From DASZIT01 sp052143315 (GTDB taxonomy: Bacteria; Actinomycetota; Acidimicrobiia; Acidimicrobiales; RAAP-2), in contig JBKQTE010000057.1 of NCBI GenBank assembly GCA_052143315.1, positions 52,514-116,513 of the forward strand: a stretch of DNA of 64,000 bases, in the 5' to 3' direction. Made by a program: the position numbers and the translations under genes. Within the stretch, counting starts at the first letter, position 1. Every line of letters begins with the position of its first letter. Under the pieces are notes generated by a model. It was not told the origin of the DNA and ran no database searches. It saw nothing but the letters and a program-made list of their open reading frames with translations. Positions 43,295-50,505 of this stretch are shown here, piece by piece.

Positions 43295-43749
43295 GCGGAT
43301 CGGGACTCATCGTGCTGCTCTCCGGACCGAACCTGAACCTGCTGGGGGAGCGCCAGCCGGAGATCTACGGCGCAGAGACGCTGGCCGACCACGTGGCCGC
43401 CGCCACCGAGGCCGCCGCCGCCGCCGGCCTGACCCTCGAGCACCTGCAGTCCAACCACGAGGGCGTCCTGATCGACGCGGTGCACGGCGCCCGCGGCCGG
43501 GCCGATGCCGTCATCGTCAACGCCGGCGCCCTCACCCACACCTCGTGGTCCCTCCACGACGCCCTGGCTGCCTTCGACGGCGTGGTGGTGGAGCTTCACC
43601 TCTCCAACCCGGCCGCTCGCGAGCCGTTCCGGCACACCTCGGTGGTGGCCCCGGTGGCCGACGGGTGCATCGCCGGGTTCGGAGGGCTCGGGTACCCGCT
43701 GGCCGTGGAGGCCGTCCTCCGCCTCCTGGCGACCCGGTCGTCGAGATGA
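43291..43749 (+). CDS. aroQ: type II 3-dehydroquinate dehydratase
   Basis: 152 residues, typical for the dodecameric type II enzyme. VLLSGPNLNLLGERQPEIYG (about 8-27) contains the catalytic Tyr and Arg loop; IVNAGALTHTSWSLHDAL (about 74-91) and VELHLSNPAAREPFRHTSVVAP (about 99-120) complete the active site. It converts 3-dehydroquinate to 3-dehydroshikimate. The GTG start overlaps the aroB stop. Confidence 0.97.
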   Translation: MSGSGLIVLLSGPNLNLLGERQPEIYGAETLADHVAAATEAAAAAGLTLEHLQSNHEGVLIDAVHGARGRADAVIVNAGALTHTSWSLHDALAAFDGVVVELHLSNPAAREPFRHTSVVAPVADGCIAGFGGLGYPLAVEAVLRLLATRSSR

Positions 43750-43756
43750 AGCGGCG

Positions 43757-44893
43757 GTGAGCAGCGAGGAGCTCGCGCCGCTGTCGGTGGCCGGCCGGCT
43801 CGACCGTCTGCGCCGACGGTTCGCCGACGCCGTGGGGGAGTCCGGCCCGATCGGGGCCCTGGTGGTGACCACCCCGGCCAACATCCGGTGGCTCACCGGG
43901 TTCACCGGGTCGGCCGGTGTCCTGTGCGTCACCGGGGAGCGGGCCCTCCTGACCACCGACGGTCGGTACCGGGCCCAGTCGACCGAGCAGCTGACCGCCT
44001 CGGGGGCGGCCGACCAGGTGTCGGTCGCCATCGGGGGGGTCAAGGCCCAACGGAGCGAGCTGTCCGGTCTGGTCGGACCGGGGGCGGTGGTCGGCCTCGA
44101 GGCGGACAACGTCACCTGGGCGTCGGAGCGCGCCTGGGACGAGCTGCTCGGGGCGTCGGAGCTGGTGCCGGTCAGGAACCTGGTGGAGGACCTGCGGGTG
44201 GTGAAGGACGCCGGCGAGATCCTGCGGATGGAGCGGGCGGCGTCCATCGCCGACCTGGCCCTCGAGTCGGTGCTGCCGCGGCTGGCGGCGGGCGGGGGGA
44301 TGACCGAGGCCCGCTTCGCCGCCGCCTTGGACCACGCCATGCGCGAGCAGGGGGCCGAGGACCGTGCCTTCGAGACCATCGTCGCCTCGGGGGAGAACTC
44401 GGCCAAGCCGCACGCCCGTCCCGGGGGGCGCCCCATCGGGCCCGGTGAGCCGGTGGTGGTCGACTTCGGTGCCGTGTTCGACGGCTACCGGTCGGACATG
44501 ACCCGCACCTTCGTGGTGGGCGGCGAGCCATCGGGCGAGCTGGCCCGGATCTTCGAGGTCGTGACGGACGCCCAACGGGCCGGGGTGGCGGTGGTCGGGC
44601 CCGGGGTGGAGGCCGGCACGGTGGACCGGACCTGCCGCCTGGTGATCGAGGAGGCCGGCTGGGCCGAGCGGTTCGAGCACGGGACCGGGCACGGCGTGGG
44701 CCTCGACATCCACGAGGCGCCGTCGGTCGGCCCGGGGTCGACTGCTATTCTCGCTCCCGGCGCCGTGGTCACCGTGGAGCCGGGCGTGTACCTTCCCGGC
44801 ACCGGTGGGGTACGCATCGAGGACACCCTCGTCGTGACCGAGGACGGCAGCCGGTCGCTCACCCAGTTCCCGAAGGAAGTCGCACTCCGATGA
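43757..44893 (+). CDS. pepQ: M24 family Xaa-Pro aminopeptidase/dipeptidase
   Basis: 378 residues. A creatinase-type N-terminal domain (about 10-140) precedes the pita-bread domain. Metal ligands are Asp in VVDFGAVFDGYRSDMTRTF (about 235-253), His in HGTGHGVGLDIHE (about 310-322), Glu in VTVEPGVYLPG (about 337) and Glu in RIEDTLVV (about 355). It cleaves N-terminal Xaa-Pro bonds. The position between aroQ and efp is conserved in actinobacteria. GTG 43757 is 7 nt after the aroQ stop. A TATTCT hexamer inside the gene at 44746 could serve efp, but this is weak. Confidence 0.93.
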   Translation: MSSEELAPLSVAGRLDRLRRRFADAVGESGPIGALVVTTPANIRWLTGFTGSAGVLCVTGERALLTTDGRYRAQSTEQLTASGAADQVSVAIGGVKAQRSELSGLVGPGAVVGLEADNVTWASERAWDELLGASELVPVRNLVEDLRVVKDAGEILRMERAASIADLALESVLPRLAAGGGMTEARFAAALDHAMREQGAEDRAFETIVASGENSAKPHARPGGRPIGPGEPVVVDFGAVFDGYRSDMTRTFVVGGEPSGELARIFEVVTDAQRAGVAVVGPGVEAGTVDRTCRLVIEEAGWAERFEHGTGHGVGLDIHEAPSVGPGSTAILAPGAVVTVEPGVYLPGTGGVRIEDTLVVTEDGSRSLTQFPKEVALR

Positions 44894-44906
44894 GAAGCAC
44901 CCGCTG

Positions 44907-45467
44907 ATGGCCGTCTCCACCAACGATCTGCGCAACGGCATGACCGTCGACCTGCCCGAGGGGCTGTTCTCCGTCGTGGAGTTCCAGCACGTGAAGCCGG
45001 GCAAGGGCGGGGCCTTCGTCCGCACCAAGCTGAAGAACGTGCGGTCCGGGGCGGTGATCGAGCGCACCTACCGGGCCGACGAGAAGCTCGAGCAGGCCAT
45101 CATCGACAAGCGCGAGATGCAGTTCCTCTACCGCGACGGCGCCGACTATGTCTTCATGGACACGGTCTCCTACGAGCAGCTGCAGGTCCCCACCCCGCTG
45201 CTCGGCGACGCTGCCCACTACCTCAAGGAGGGCGACGACGCGGTGCTGCAGTTCTACGGGACGGAGATCGTCGGCGTCGACCTACCGGCCGCCGTCGAGC
45301 TGACCGTCACCGAGACCGAGCCCGGCGTGCAGGGCGACCGGGTGTCCGGTGCCCGCAAGCCGGCCACGGTGGAGACCGGCCTGGTGCTCCAGGTACCCCT
45401 GTTCGTGAACCCCGGCGAGAAGATCAAGGTGGACACCCGATCAGGGGAGTACCTCACCAGGGCCTGA
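44907..45467 (+). CDS. efp: translation elongation factor P
   Basis: 186 residues with the three beta-barrel domains of EF-P. The modified-loop region is VKPGKGGAFVRTKLKN (about 30-45) with Lys at the tip position. EKLEQAIIDKREMQFLY (about 60) and the C-terminal LVLQVPLFVNPGEKIKVDTRSGEYLTRA are signatures. It relieves ribosome stalling at polyproline. Gly-Lys-Gly at the tip fits the actinobacterial type; no modification enzymes are visible here. It is followed 16 nt later by nusB. Confidence 0.97.
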   Translation: MAVSTNDLRNGMTVDLPEGLFSVVEFQHVKPGKGGAFVRTKLKNVRSGAVIERTYRADEKLEQAIIDKREMQFLYRDGADYVFMDTVSYEQLQVPTPLLGDAAHYLKEGDDAVLQFYGTEIVGVDLPAAVELTVTETEPGVQGDRVSGARKPATVETGLVLQVPLFVNPGEKIKVDTRSGEYLTRA

Positions 45468-45483
45468 GGGACGGAACCACACC

Positions 45484-45879
45484 ATGGAGTCCTCCCCCCG
45501 CCACCAGGCCCGCGAACGGGCCCTCTCCCTGCTCTACGAGGCGGACCTGAAGGGTGATGCACCGTCGGTGGTGCTCGCCGCCCTGGCGGTCGAGCCCGAC
45601 GCCTACACCCGGTCCCTGCTTACCGCGGTGGAGGAGCGCGGCGGGGAGATCGACCGCCTGATCGACGGGGCCGCCATCGGGTGGGACCTGGACCGGATGG
45701 CGGTGGTGGACCGGAACGTGCTGCGCCTGGCGGTGGCCGAGCTCCTGACCCAGCCGGAGGTGCCGATGGCGGTGGTGCTCAACGAGGCGGTGGAGCTGGC
45801 CTCGGGCTACTCGACCGACGAGTCGGGACGTTTCGTCAACGGGGTACTGGCCACCCTGGCCCGCCAGCTCCGGGAGTAG
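45484..45879 (+). CDS. nusB: transcription antitermination factor NusB
   Basis: 131 residues, all-helical. SSPRHQARERALSLLYEADLKG (about 3-24) and VDRNVLRLAVAELL followed by VPMAVVLNEAVELASGYSTDESGRFVNGVLATL (about 94-126) are NusB hallmarks. It binds boxA RNA with NusE (S10) for rRNA antitermination. It is the last gene of the aro-pepQ-efp-nusB unit; in related genomes the pyr operon often follows, whereas here a 4.5-kb insert lies between. Confidence 0.96.
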   Translation: MESSPRHQARERALSLLYEADLKGDAPSVVLAALAVEPDAYTRSLLTAVEERGGEIDRLIDGAAIGWDLDRMAVVDRNVLRLAVAELLTQPEVPMAVVLNEAVELASGYSTDESGRFVNGVLATLARQLRE

Positions 45880-45977
45880 CGCGTCTCCGGTCGGTTGGCG
45901 AGGGTACGGGGACCGAGCATCAGTGGGTGGAACTGCCCGAGTGGGCGTTGCCGCTCGGACCGCCCAGGGACGTCGGA

Positions 45978-45983
45978 TATACT
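45978..45983 (+). promoter_or_regulatory. -10 hexamer of the AbrB-type antitoxin operon
   Basis: TATACT overlaps the left arm of the palindromic operator, so a bound repressor would block RNA polymerase. No clear -35 is seen. Confidence 0.45.
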
Positions 45984-46009
45984 TGGTGGTGTAGCAGTTC
46001 ACCAAGTAT
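45979..46009. promoter_or_regulatory. palindromic operator of the toxin-antitoxin operon
   Basis: ATACTTGGTG at 45979-45988 and CACCAAGTAT at 46000-46009 form a perfect 10-bp inverted repeat with an 11-nt spacer. It overlaps the -10 box and lies just upstream of the GGAGGG ribosome binding site, as expected for autoregulation by the AbrB-like antitoxin. Confidence 0.7.
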
Positions 46010-46022
46010 GGAGGGTTCGTCC

Positions 46023-46259
46023 GTGGCGGTGCCAGCTGAGTTCCTTGTGTCAACGAGCGGGCAGATGTCCGTTCCTGCTGCGGTGCGGCATCGATGGGGG
46101 CTCGATCACGGCGGCCGAGTGACCGTCTTCGACCTGGGCGACGCCGTGATCCTCCTTCCTCCCGGTGGCCGGCAGAGGCTCCTGGCCGAAGCCCTCTCCG
46201 CCGAGGACCACCGCCAGTTCATCAGCGAGCTGGACGACCCCGACCTGGCAACGACGTAG
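46023..46259 (+). CDS. AbrB/MazE-type antitoxin (swapped-hairpin DNA-binding)
   Basis: 78 residues. AEFLVSTSGQMSVPAAVRHRWGLDHGGRVTVFDLGDAVILLPPG (about 5-48) is the SpoVT/AbrB pattern; the C-terminal part (about 50-78) is an acidic helix likely to bind the toxin. The start is GTG 46023 with GGAGGG about 7 nt upstream; ATG 46008 is in frame but would place the start codon inside the operator palindrome. The downstream toxin begins immediately after the stop. Confidence 0.83.
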   Translation: MAVPAEFLVSTSGQMSVPAAVRHRWGLDHGGRVTVFDLGDAVILLPPGGRQRLLAEALSAEDHRQFISELDDPDLATT

Positions 46260-46709
46260 TTGCCTTCAGTCGTCGTCGACGATCATCTCTTGCGGGACAT
46301 TCTCGCGGGTGAACGGCCGCTCGACCTTGGTGGGATCGCGCCAGACGGAGTCGCAACCACTGGGTTGTGGCTCTTCCGCTTGTGCTCCTCCCTCGCCAAC
46401 CCAAGCGTCAGGGGAAGACTCTCCGCTCCGGTGGCGGGGCTCTCTGCAGCAGAGCAGGAGCGCTTCCGTGCACAGCTCACGATGCTCCCCGATGACATTG
46501 TGGTTCTGCCGATGCGCGAGGTCTCGTGGTCGATGGCGGAGCTGCAACACCGTCACCGGGCCGAGGGAAGGAACATGTCGGCCGCCATGGTCGAGGCGCT
46601 GGCTGCCGCTCACCGGCTCAACGCCGGCATCGCGGTCTCGACGCACGACGTGGGGCCGAATCTCCGGTCCGCTGCCCAGACGGATGGGATCACGTTCCAC
46701 ATCTTGTAG
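46260..46709 (+). CDS. putative PIN-like toxin
   Basis: 149 residues starting at TTG directly after the antitoxin TAG. VVVDDHLLRDILAG (about 4-17) offers the first acidic residue, a conserved-looking Glu/Asp set lies in MREVSWSMAEL and MVEALAAAHRLNAGIAVSTHDVGPNLRSAA (about 100-140), the last resembling PIN motif IAVSTHD. The match to PIN is weaker than for VapC at 21 kb, so the nuclease role is inferred mainly from the pairing with an AbrB-type antitoxin. Codon use is less GC-rich than in the flanking operons. Confidence 0.75.
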   Translation: MPSVVVDDHLLRDILAGERPLDLGGIAPDGVATTGLWLFRLCSSLANPSVRGRLSAPVAGLSAAEQERFRAQLTMLPDDIVVLPMREVSWSMAELQHRHRAEGRNMSAAMVEALAAAHRLNAGIAVSTHDVGPNLRSAAQTDGITFHIL

Positions 46710-46905
46710 GTGAACAGTCCCGTCGTACCGTCGCGGGAGCTCACGCGGGCGAGGCGTGGTTCGGGGCACCGATCTGGGCGTGGATTGATGCCGCCGCGCC
46801 GGTCCGATGCAACCGTTCGAGGGCAGGCGGCGGACGTGCTCCCGAACCGACGCAGCCCTCGCCGACCGGCCGGATGGTGATTTGCTCCGTGACTACTACT
46901 GCAGG

Positions 46906-46911
46906 TAGCAT
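46906..46911 (+). promoter_or_regulatory. -10 hexamer, leaderless promoter of the mazEF-like pair
   Basis: TAGCAT ends 6 nt before the ATG at 46918, with TTGCTC at 46882-46887 as a possible -35 (18-nt spacer). This is the best -35/-10 pair among the leaderless promoters of the window. Confidence 0.55.
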
Positions 46912-46917
46912 AGAAGT

Positions 46918-47136
46918 ATGAAAGTGAGTGTGAGCCTTCCTGACGAGGACGTGGACTTTCTTGACGGCTACGCCACCGCCCAAGGCTTTTCATCACGCTC
47001 GGCTGTGGTGCACAAGGCCGTCCGGCTCCTGCGGGCCTCCGAGCTTGGCCCCGCCTACGAGGACGCATGGAGTGAGTGGTCGAGCGGGGACGACGCCGAA
47101 ACCTGGGAATCCACGGTCAGCGACGGGCTGAGCTAG
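46918..47136 (+). CDS. ribbon-helix-helix antitoxin (MazE-like partner)
   Basis: 72 residues. The N-terminus KVSVSLPDEDVDFLDGYATAQGFSSRSAVVHKAVRLLRASEL is a ribbon-helix-helix DNA-binding domain, and the acidic C-terminus (AYEDAWSEWSSGDDAETWEST) is the toxin-binding part. The ATG appears to be the 5' end of the mRNA. It overlaps the MazF-type toxin start by one base (TAGTG). Confidence 0.88.
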   Translation: MKVSVSLPDEDVDFLDGYATAQGFSSRSAVVHKAVRLLRASELGPAYEDAWSEWSSGDDAETWESTVSDGLS

Positions 47137-47483
47137 TGCGACGAGGCGAGATCCGTCTCGTCGACCTCGATCCCGTTCGTGGTGCCGAGGCCAGCAAGCG
47201 GCGGCCCGCGGTGATCGTGAGCAACGACGGAGCCAACAGCACGGCCGAGCGTCTCGGCCGAGGGGTGGTGACTGTCGTACCTGCGACATCGAACACCGAG
47301 CGCGTCTACCCGTTCCAGGTGCTGCTTCGGGCGTCCGATACGGGACTCGAACGTGACTCGAAGGCACAGGCGGAGCAGGTGCGATCGGTCGCCGTCGAAC
47401 GCATCGGAGCACGCGTCGGTGTCGTCCGGCCGGAGATGCTCGCCTCGCTCGATGAAGCACTTCGACTTCACCTCGCCTTGTAG
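47136..47483 (+). CDS. mazF: MazF/PemK-type endoribonuclease toxin
   Basis: 115 residues. RRGEIRLVDLDPVRGAEASKRRPAVIVSNDGAN (2-34) is the PemK/MazF fold signature with the conserved Arg, and VVTVVPATSNTERVYPFQVLL (about 50-70) carries the catalytic-type Thr/Ser region. SKAQAEQVRSVAVERI completes the domain. It should cleave single-stranded RNA at short sequences. The GTG at 47136 uses the last base of the antitoxin stop, giving tight coupling. Confidence 0.9.
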   Translation: MRRGEIRLVDLDPVRGAEASKRRPAVIVSNDGANSTAERLGRGVVTVVPATSNTERVYPFQVLLRASDTGLERDSKAQAEQVRSVAVERIGARVGVVRPEMLASLDEALRLHLAL

Positions 47484-47750
47484 GGGTCGGAGCGCACACT
47501 CCCGTCTGATCTGGATCGCCGCTCGGGCATTGGACTCCCCTGCACGATCCGGCGCCCGTCGAACTTCCAGCGGCATCGACGCTGTGGCCGCCGCCCACGC
47601 CGCCGGTCCCCGGATCTGCACGATGGTCCCACTGGCCGAGTCAGCAGGCCTATGGTGGTCGTGTGAGCATCTTCTCGAGGTCGGCGACATCGGACTGAGT
47701 GGTGGGGCATGGCAGTGAGACCTCAACATGCGCAGTGGGTCACGTGAACG

Positions 47751-48332
47751 ATGAGTAAGGCTCTCGTCTTCGTGGGAGGTCTCGCCGCTCCAGGCAATGA
47801 GTGGCCGTTGACGCCGATCCGGCGCATTGCCCGTGAACGGGGCTGGCGAACAAAGTACTTCAACGAACGATTGGTCTTCGGTCCCATCACCACCTCGGCG
47901 GAGCGCCTGGTCAAGCTGATCGACGACCTGCATCAAACCCACGAGATGATCGTGGTCATCGGCCACTCGATGGGAGGGCTGGTCGCTGAGCACGCAGCAG
48001 CACTGGAGGCGCCGATAGACGCACTCGTCACCATCGGCACACCGCACCAGGGCCACCACCTGTCGAGCTTCGGGCCGATGCGGGTCATGAGGGAGATGGG
48101 GACCAACAGCGCCTACCTGAGGAGCGTGAAAGCCATCCCGGGCCCACGCCCACCGATCCTGGTGGTCACGGCGGCGAAAGACCGGTTGGTCCCGAAGAGT
48201 GCGACACGACCGGACAGGCCGCACACCTTCCTGGAGGTGCCGGACGTCGGACATCTGCGCGTGATCTTCGATCAGGGCACCGCCGACTTCATCTTGGAGT
48301 GGGCCGATGCCCACACCGCACAGAAGGTCTGA
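47751..48332 (+). CDS. alpha/beta hydrolase (lipase/esterase-like)
   Basis: 193 residues. The nucleophile elbow is VVIGHSMGGLVAEHAA (about 71-86, GHSMG), TIGTPHQGHHLSSF (about 96) resembles PGAP1/lipase proteins, the Asp is in VTAAKDRLVP (about 143) and the His in VPDVGHLRVIFD (about 167). No signal peptide is seen, so it is probably cytosolic. The substrate is unknown. The 267 bp upstream hold no supported gene. It belongs to the accessory insert between nusB and pyrR. Confidence 0.86.
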   Translation: MSKALVFVGGLAAPGNEWPLTPIRRIARERGWRTKYFNERLVFGPITTSAERLVKLIDDLHQTHEMIVVIGHSMGGLVAEHAAALEAPIDALVTIGTPHQGHHLSSFGPMRVMREMGTNSAYLRSVKAIPGPRPPILVVTAAKDRLVPKSATRPDRPHTFLEVPDVGHLRVIFDQGTADFILEWADAHTAQKV

Positions 48333-48352
48333 CGACCGGGCACTGGAGCTCG

Positions 48353-49195
48353 TCAGGCACGGTCCTCTCCGGCCGGTCCTCGAAGGCCTCGTGTCAGACG
48401 TTGCCAGAAGTCTCGCAGACCTCGCGGTCCGTCCCCTGGACGGAGTGCAGTGGCGGTCAGCGCCTCCCCGTGGACGGGGCGGCCGTGCCCGGGCAGGAGA
48501 TGGCGCACGTCGAGCTGGCCCAGGCGATCGGCGGTGGCGGCGTGGGCGACATCGTCCACGGTCTCGGGGGTGATCCACGCATTGCCGTCGAAGGAGAGCA
48601 CGGCGTCACCGGACAGGAGCACCTGCGTGTGCGGGTTCCAGAACGCCATGCTGTCGTCAGTGTGTCCAGGCGTGGCGATCACCTGCCAGTCCGGTGCGCC
48701 CGGGAGGCAGTCGCCGTCGGAGAAGTACTCGGGCTGCTGTCCGGGCGGCCACTTCATGCCGGCCGGCGTGCCGTAGCCGGCCACCCTGGACCCGCGCACG
48801 AGGCCGCCAAGGCCGCTTCCGTCGAACGGCTGGTCGAACACGGTGGGCCAGATGCGAGCCGAGGCCGCCAGCCCCGGCGTGCGGGGCTTTGCCCCCTGCA
48901 GGTAGTCGCGGCTTCTCTGGGGCAGGTGCACCGGGACCCCGGCTCGGGACGAAAGGGTCGGAGCGCCAGCGACGTGGTCGCTGTGCGCATGGGTGGCGCA
49001 CACGGCGCTCACCGCCTCGAGGGAGAGCCCGCGCCCGGCGAGGGCCTCTGCCACATCGTCGGCGACGCCGGGCAGCCCGGCGTCGATCACGACGGGAGCT
49101 CCCGCCCCACCGTCGTGGATGAGGTAGCAGTTGAAGATCCACCTGGAGATGCGGGTGATGCCAAGGTGATCGAACGATTCGACGACAGGTGCCAC
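48353..49195 (-). CDS. metallo-beta-lactamase fold hydrolase
   Basis: 280 residues. The metal motif THAHSDHVAG is at about 69-78 (HxHxDH), followed by the third His in ATPGHTDDS (about 175), the bridging Asp in LLSGDAVLSF (about 195) and the last His in LLPGHGRPV (about 237). The family spans glyoxalase II, lactonases and lactamases; the substrate is unknown. The GTG at 49195 is preceded by TAGGTT ending 7 nt upstream, indicating a leaderless mRNA. It converges with the alpha/beta hydrolase gene. Confidence 0.9.
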   Translation of the reverse strand: MAPVVESFDHLGITRISRWIFNCYLIHDGGAGAPVVIDAGLPGVADDVAEALAGRGLSLEAVSAVCATHAHSDHVAGAPTLSSRAGVPVHLPQRSRDYLQGAKPRTPGLAASARIWPTVFDQPFDGSGLGGLVRGSRVAGYGTPAGMKWPPGQQPEYFSDGDCLPGAPDWQVIATPGHTDDSMAFWNPHTQVLLSGDAVLSFDGNAWITPETVDDVAHAATADRLGQLDVRHLLPGHGRPVHGEALTATALRPGDGPRGLRDFWQRLTRGLRGPAGEDRA

Positions 49196-49202
49196 CAGTG
49201 CG

Positions 49203-49208
49203 AACCTA
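49203..49208 (-). promoter_or_regulatory. -10 hexamer, leaderless promoter of the MBL-fold gene
   Basis: TAGGTT on the minus strand, ending 7 nt before the GTG at 49195. Confidence 0.45.
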
Positions 49209-49281
49209 CTCCACGTCGGTCATCCCGTCTCTCGACGTCGTCCCGGGCGTTGCCCGAGATGGTCCCGATGCCGAAGGCGCC

Positions 49282-50280
49282 TCACTTGACCAGCCCGACG
49301 GCGATCCGTTGGAGGTGCGGGCTTCGTCCGGCCACGTTCTCCAGAACGATCACACCTCGGCGGGAGTGGGGAAGGAGGGCGAAGAGGGAGGAGTAGCCCC
49401 CGGTCCCACCGTTGTGCCAGATGATGGCGTCGTCGGTCTCCGGTGCTTCATCGATGATCCAGAACAGCCCCGATCTTCGATTCGGTCGATCCGTCGCGAC
49501 CCCGTCGATCGGAGTCATCGATGCGATCCCCGGTGCAGCGCCGCCCAGCAGGGCGGTGGCCAATCGGGCCATGTCCTCAATGGTGCTGTAGACACCTCCG
49601 GCCGGCGCGTACCCATCCATGATCCACGGTTGCCGTGGAAGGCCCAACGACGACCGGCCCCGTGGAGCACAGTCCCCTTGGCTGGCGACGGCCGTGGCGG
49701 TCAAACCGGTGGGACGAAGGATCCGCTCCTTCAGCAAGGACGGATAGTCGGTGGCGGTCGCCACGGCCAGTACCTGCCCGAGTACCGCACCGCCGAGGTT
49801 GGAGTACTGCCTGCGGCCACGCCCACGAAGACGTTGGCGTGCGGCCAGGTCGAACAGGGTCGCCGGCGTGACACCGCGGTAGGGGTTCAGGCCGGCCACG
49901 ACGAAGGGCAGAGCGGGGAGGAGGGTGCCGATGTCGTGAGGGAGGCGTGGCAGCCCCGAGGTGTGGGTGGCCAGCTCCTTCAGGGAGACCGACCCGAGCT
50001 CGGTCCCGGCGCAGGTCGGAACGATCCGGCCGACTCGGGTGTCCAACGACAGCTCACCGCGCCCCACCGCGTCGGCCAGCAACATGCCGGTCAGGGCCTT
50101 GGTGATCGAGCCGATCTCAAAACGCCGGGAGGCCGAGGCATCCACCAGTGCCAGCCTCGTGCGCGGCTCGGGGTCCATGTCGATCACGGCGGCTGCGATA
50201 GATCTCGACCCGCCCGGGGCGAGATCTCGAAGCCGGGCCAGGAGGTCGGGGTCACTCCGGGACGACAGACCTCCGTGCAC
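49282..50280 (-). CDS. serine hydrolase, beta-lactamase/class C family
   Basis: 332 residues. The SxxK motif is in EIGSITKALTG (about 53-63), YSN in RQYSNLGGAVLG (about 153) and the third motif HNGGTGGYSSLF (about 292). No signal peptide is seen. Members are esterases, D-amino peptidases or penicillin-binding-protein-like enzymes; there is no evidence for resistance. GTG 50280 is chosen because TACAGT lies 8 nt upstream at 50289-50294; GTG 50325 is in frame but upstream of that hexamer. Confidence 0.87.
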   Translation of the reverse strand: MHGGLSSRSDPDLLARLRDLAPGGSRSIAAAVIDMDPEPRTRLALVDASASRRFEIGSITKALTGMLLADAVGRGELSLDTRVGRIVPTCAGTELGSVSLKELATHTSGLPRLPHDIGTLLPALPFVVAGLNPYRGVTPATLFDLAARQRLRGRGRRQYSNLGGAVLGQVLAVATATDYPSLLKERILRPTGLTATAVASQGDCAPRGRSSLGLPRQPWIMDGYAPAGGVYSTIEDMARLATALLGGAAPGIASMTPIDGVATDRPNRRSGLFWIIDEAPETDDAIIWHNGGTGGYSSLFALLPHSRRGVIVLENVAGRSPHLQRIAVGLVK

Positions 50281-50288
50281 AGCTGACG

Positions 50289-50294
50289 ACTGTA
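50289..50294 (-). promoter_or_regulatory. -10 hexamer of the serine hydrolase gene
   Basis: TACAGT on the minus strand, 8 nt before the GTG at 50280; used to decide the start. Confidence 0.35.
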
Positions 50295-50446
50295 GCGATG
50301 GGATGCCGTCGCCGACTCGGGGCACACCAGGCGGACGGAGCCAGGGAGCCGATGGTCCGAGCCCACCCGACGGGGGCGGAGCCGGGGCGGGCCGCCGGAG
50401 GCCGGGCTGGCGCCCCGACGTCGTACCGGCCCCCGGTCGAGCGCGG

Positions 50447-50452
50447 TATAGT
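50447..50452 (+). promoter_or_regulatory. -10 hexamer of the pyr operon
   Basis: TATAGT about 54 nt upstream of the pyrR GTG; transcription from here would include the whole PyrR-binding hairpin. The -35 is weak. Confidence 0.45.
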
Positions 50453-50470
50453 CGACTCCTGACCGTGAAG

Positions 50471-50488
50471 CGGGTCCCGTGAGGCCCG
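50471..50488 (+). promoter_or_regulatory. PyrR-binding RNA hairpin in the pyr leader
   Basis: CGGG (50471-50474) and CCCG (50485-50488) pair around the loop TCCCGTGAGG. The loop matches the PyrR binding consensus UCCNGNGAGG exactly. The AGGAGGAG ribosome binding site of pyrR starts 8 nt later, so UMP-bound PyrR may block translation, as described for mycobacterial pyr operons. Confidence 0.75.
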
Positions 50489-50505
50489 AACGGACAGGAG
50501 GAGCA

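Noticed and set aside
46880..46917. Short CTAC...GTAG symmetry around the -10 of the RHH-mazF promoter
   Set aside because: The arms are only 4 bp and imperfect, too weak to call an operator compared with the palindrome at 45979.
47484..47750. Possible small gene between mazF and the alpha/beta hydrolase
   Set aside because: The frames there are shadows or lack a start with supporting signals, and no conserved motif is seen.
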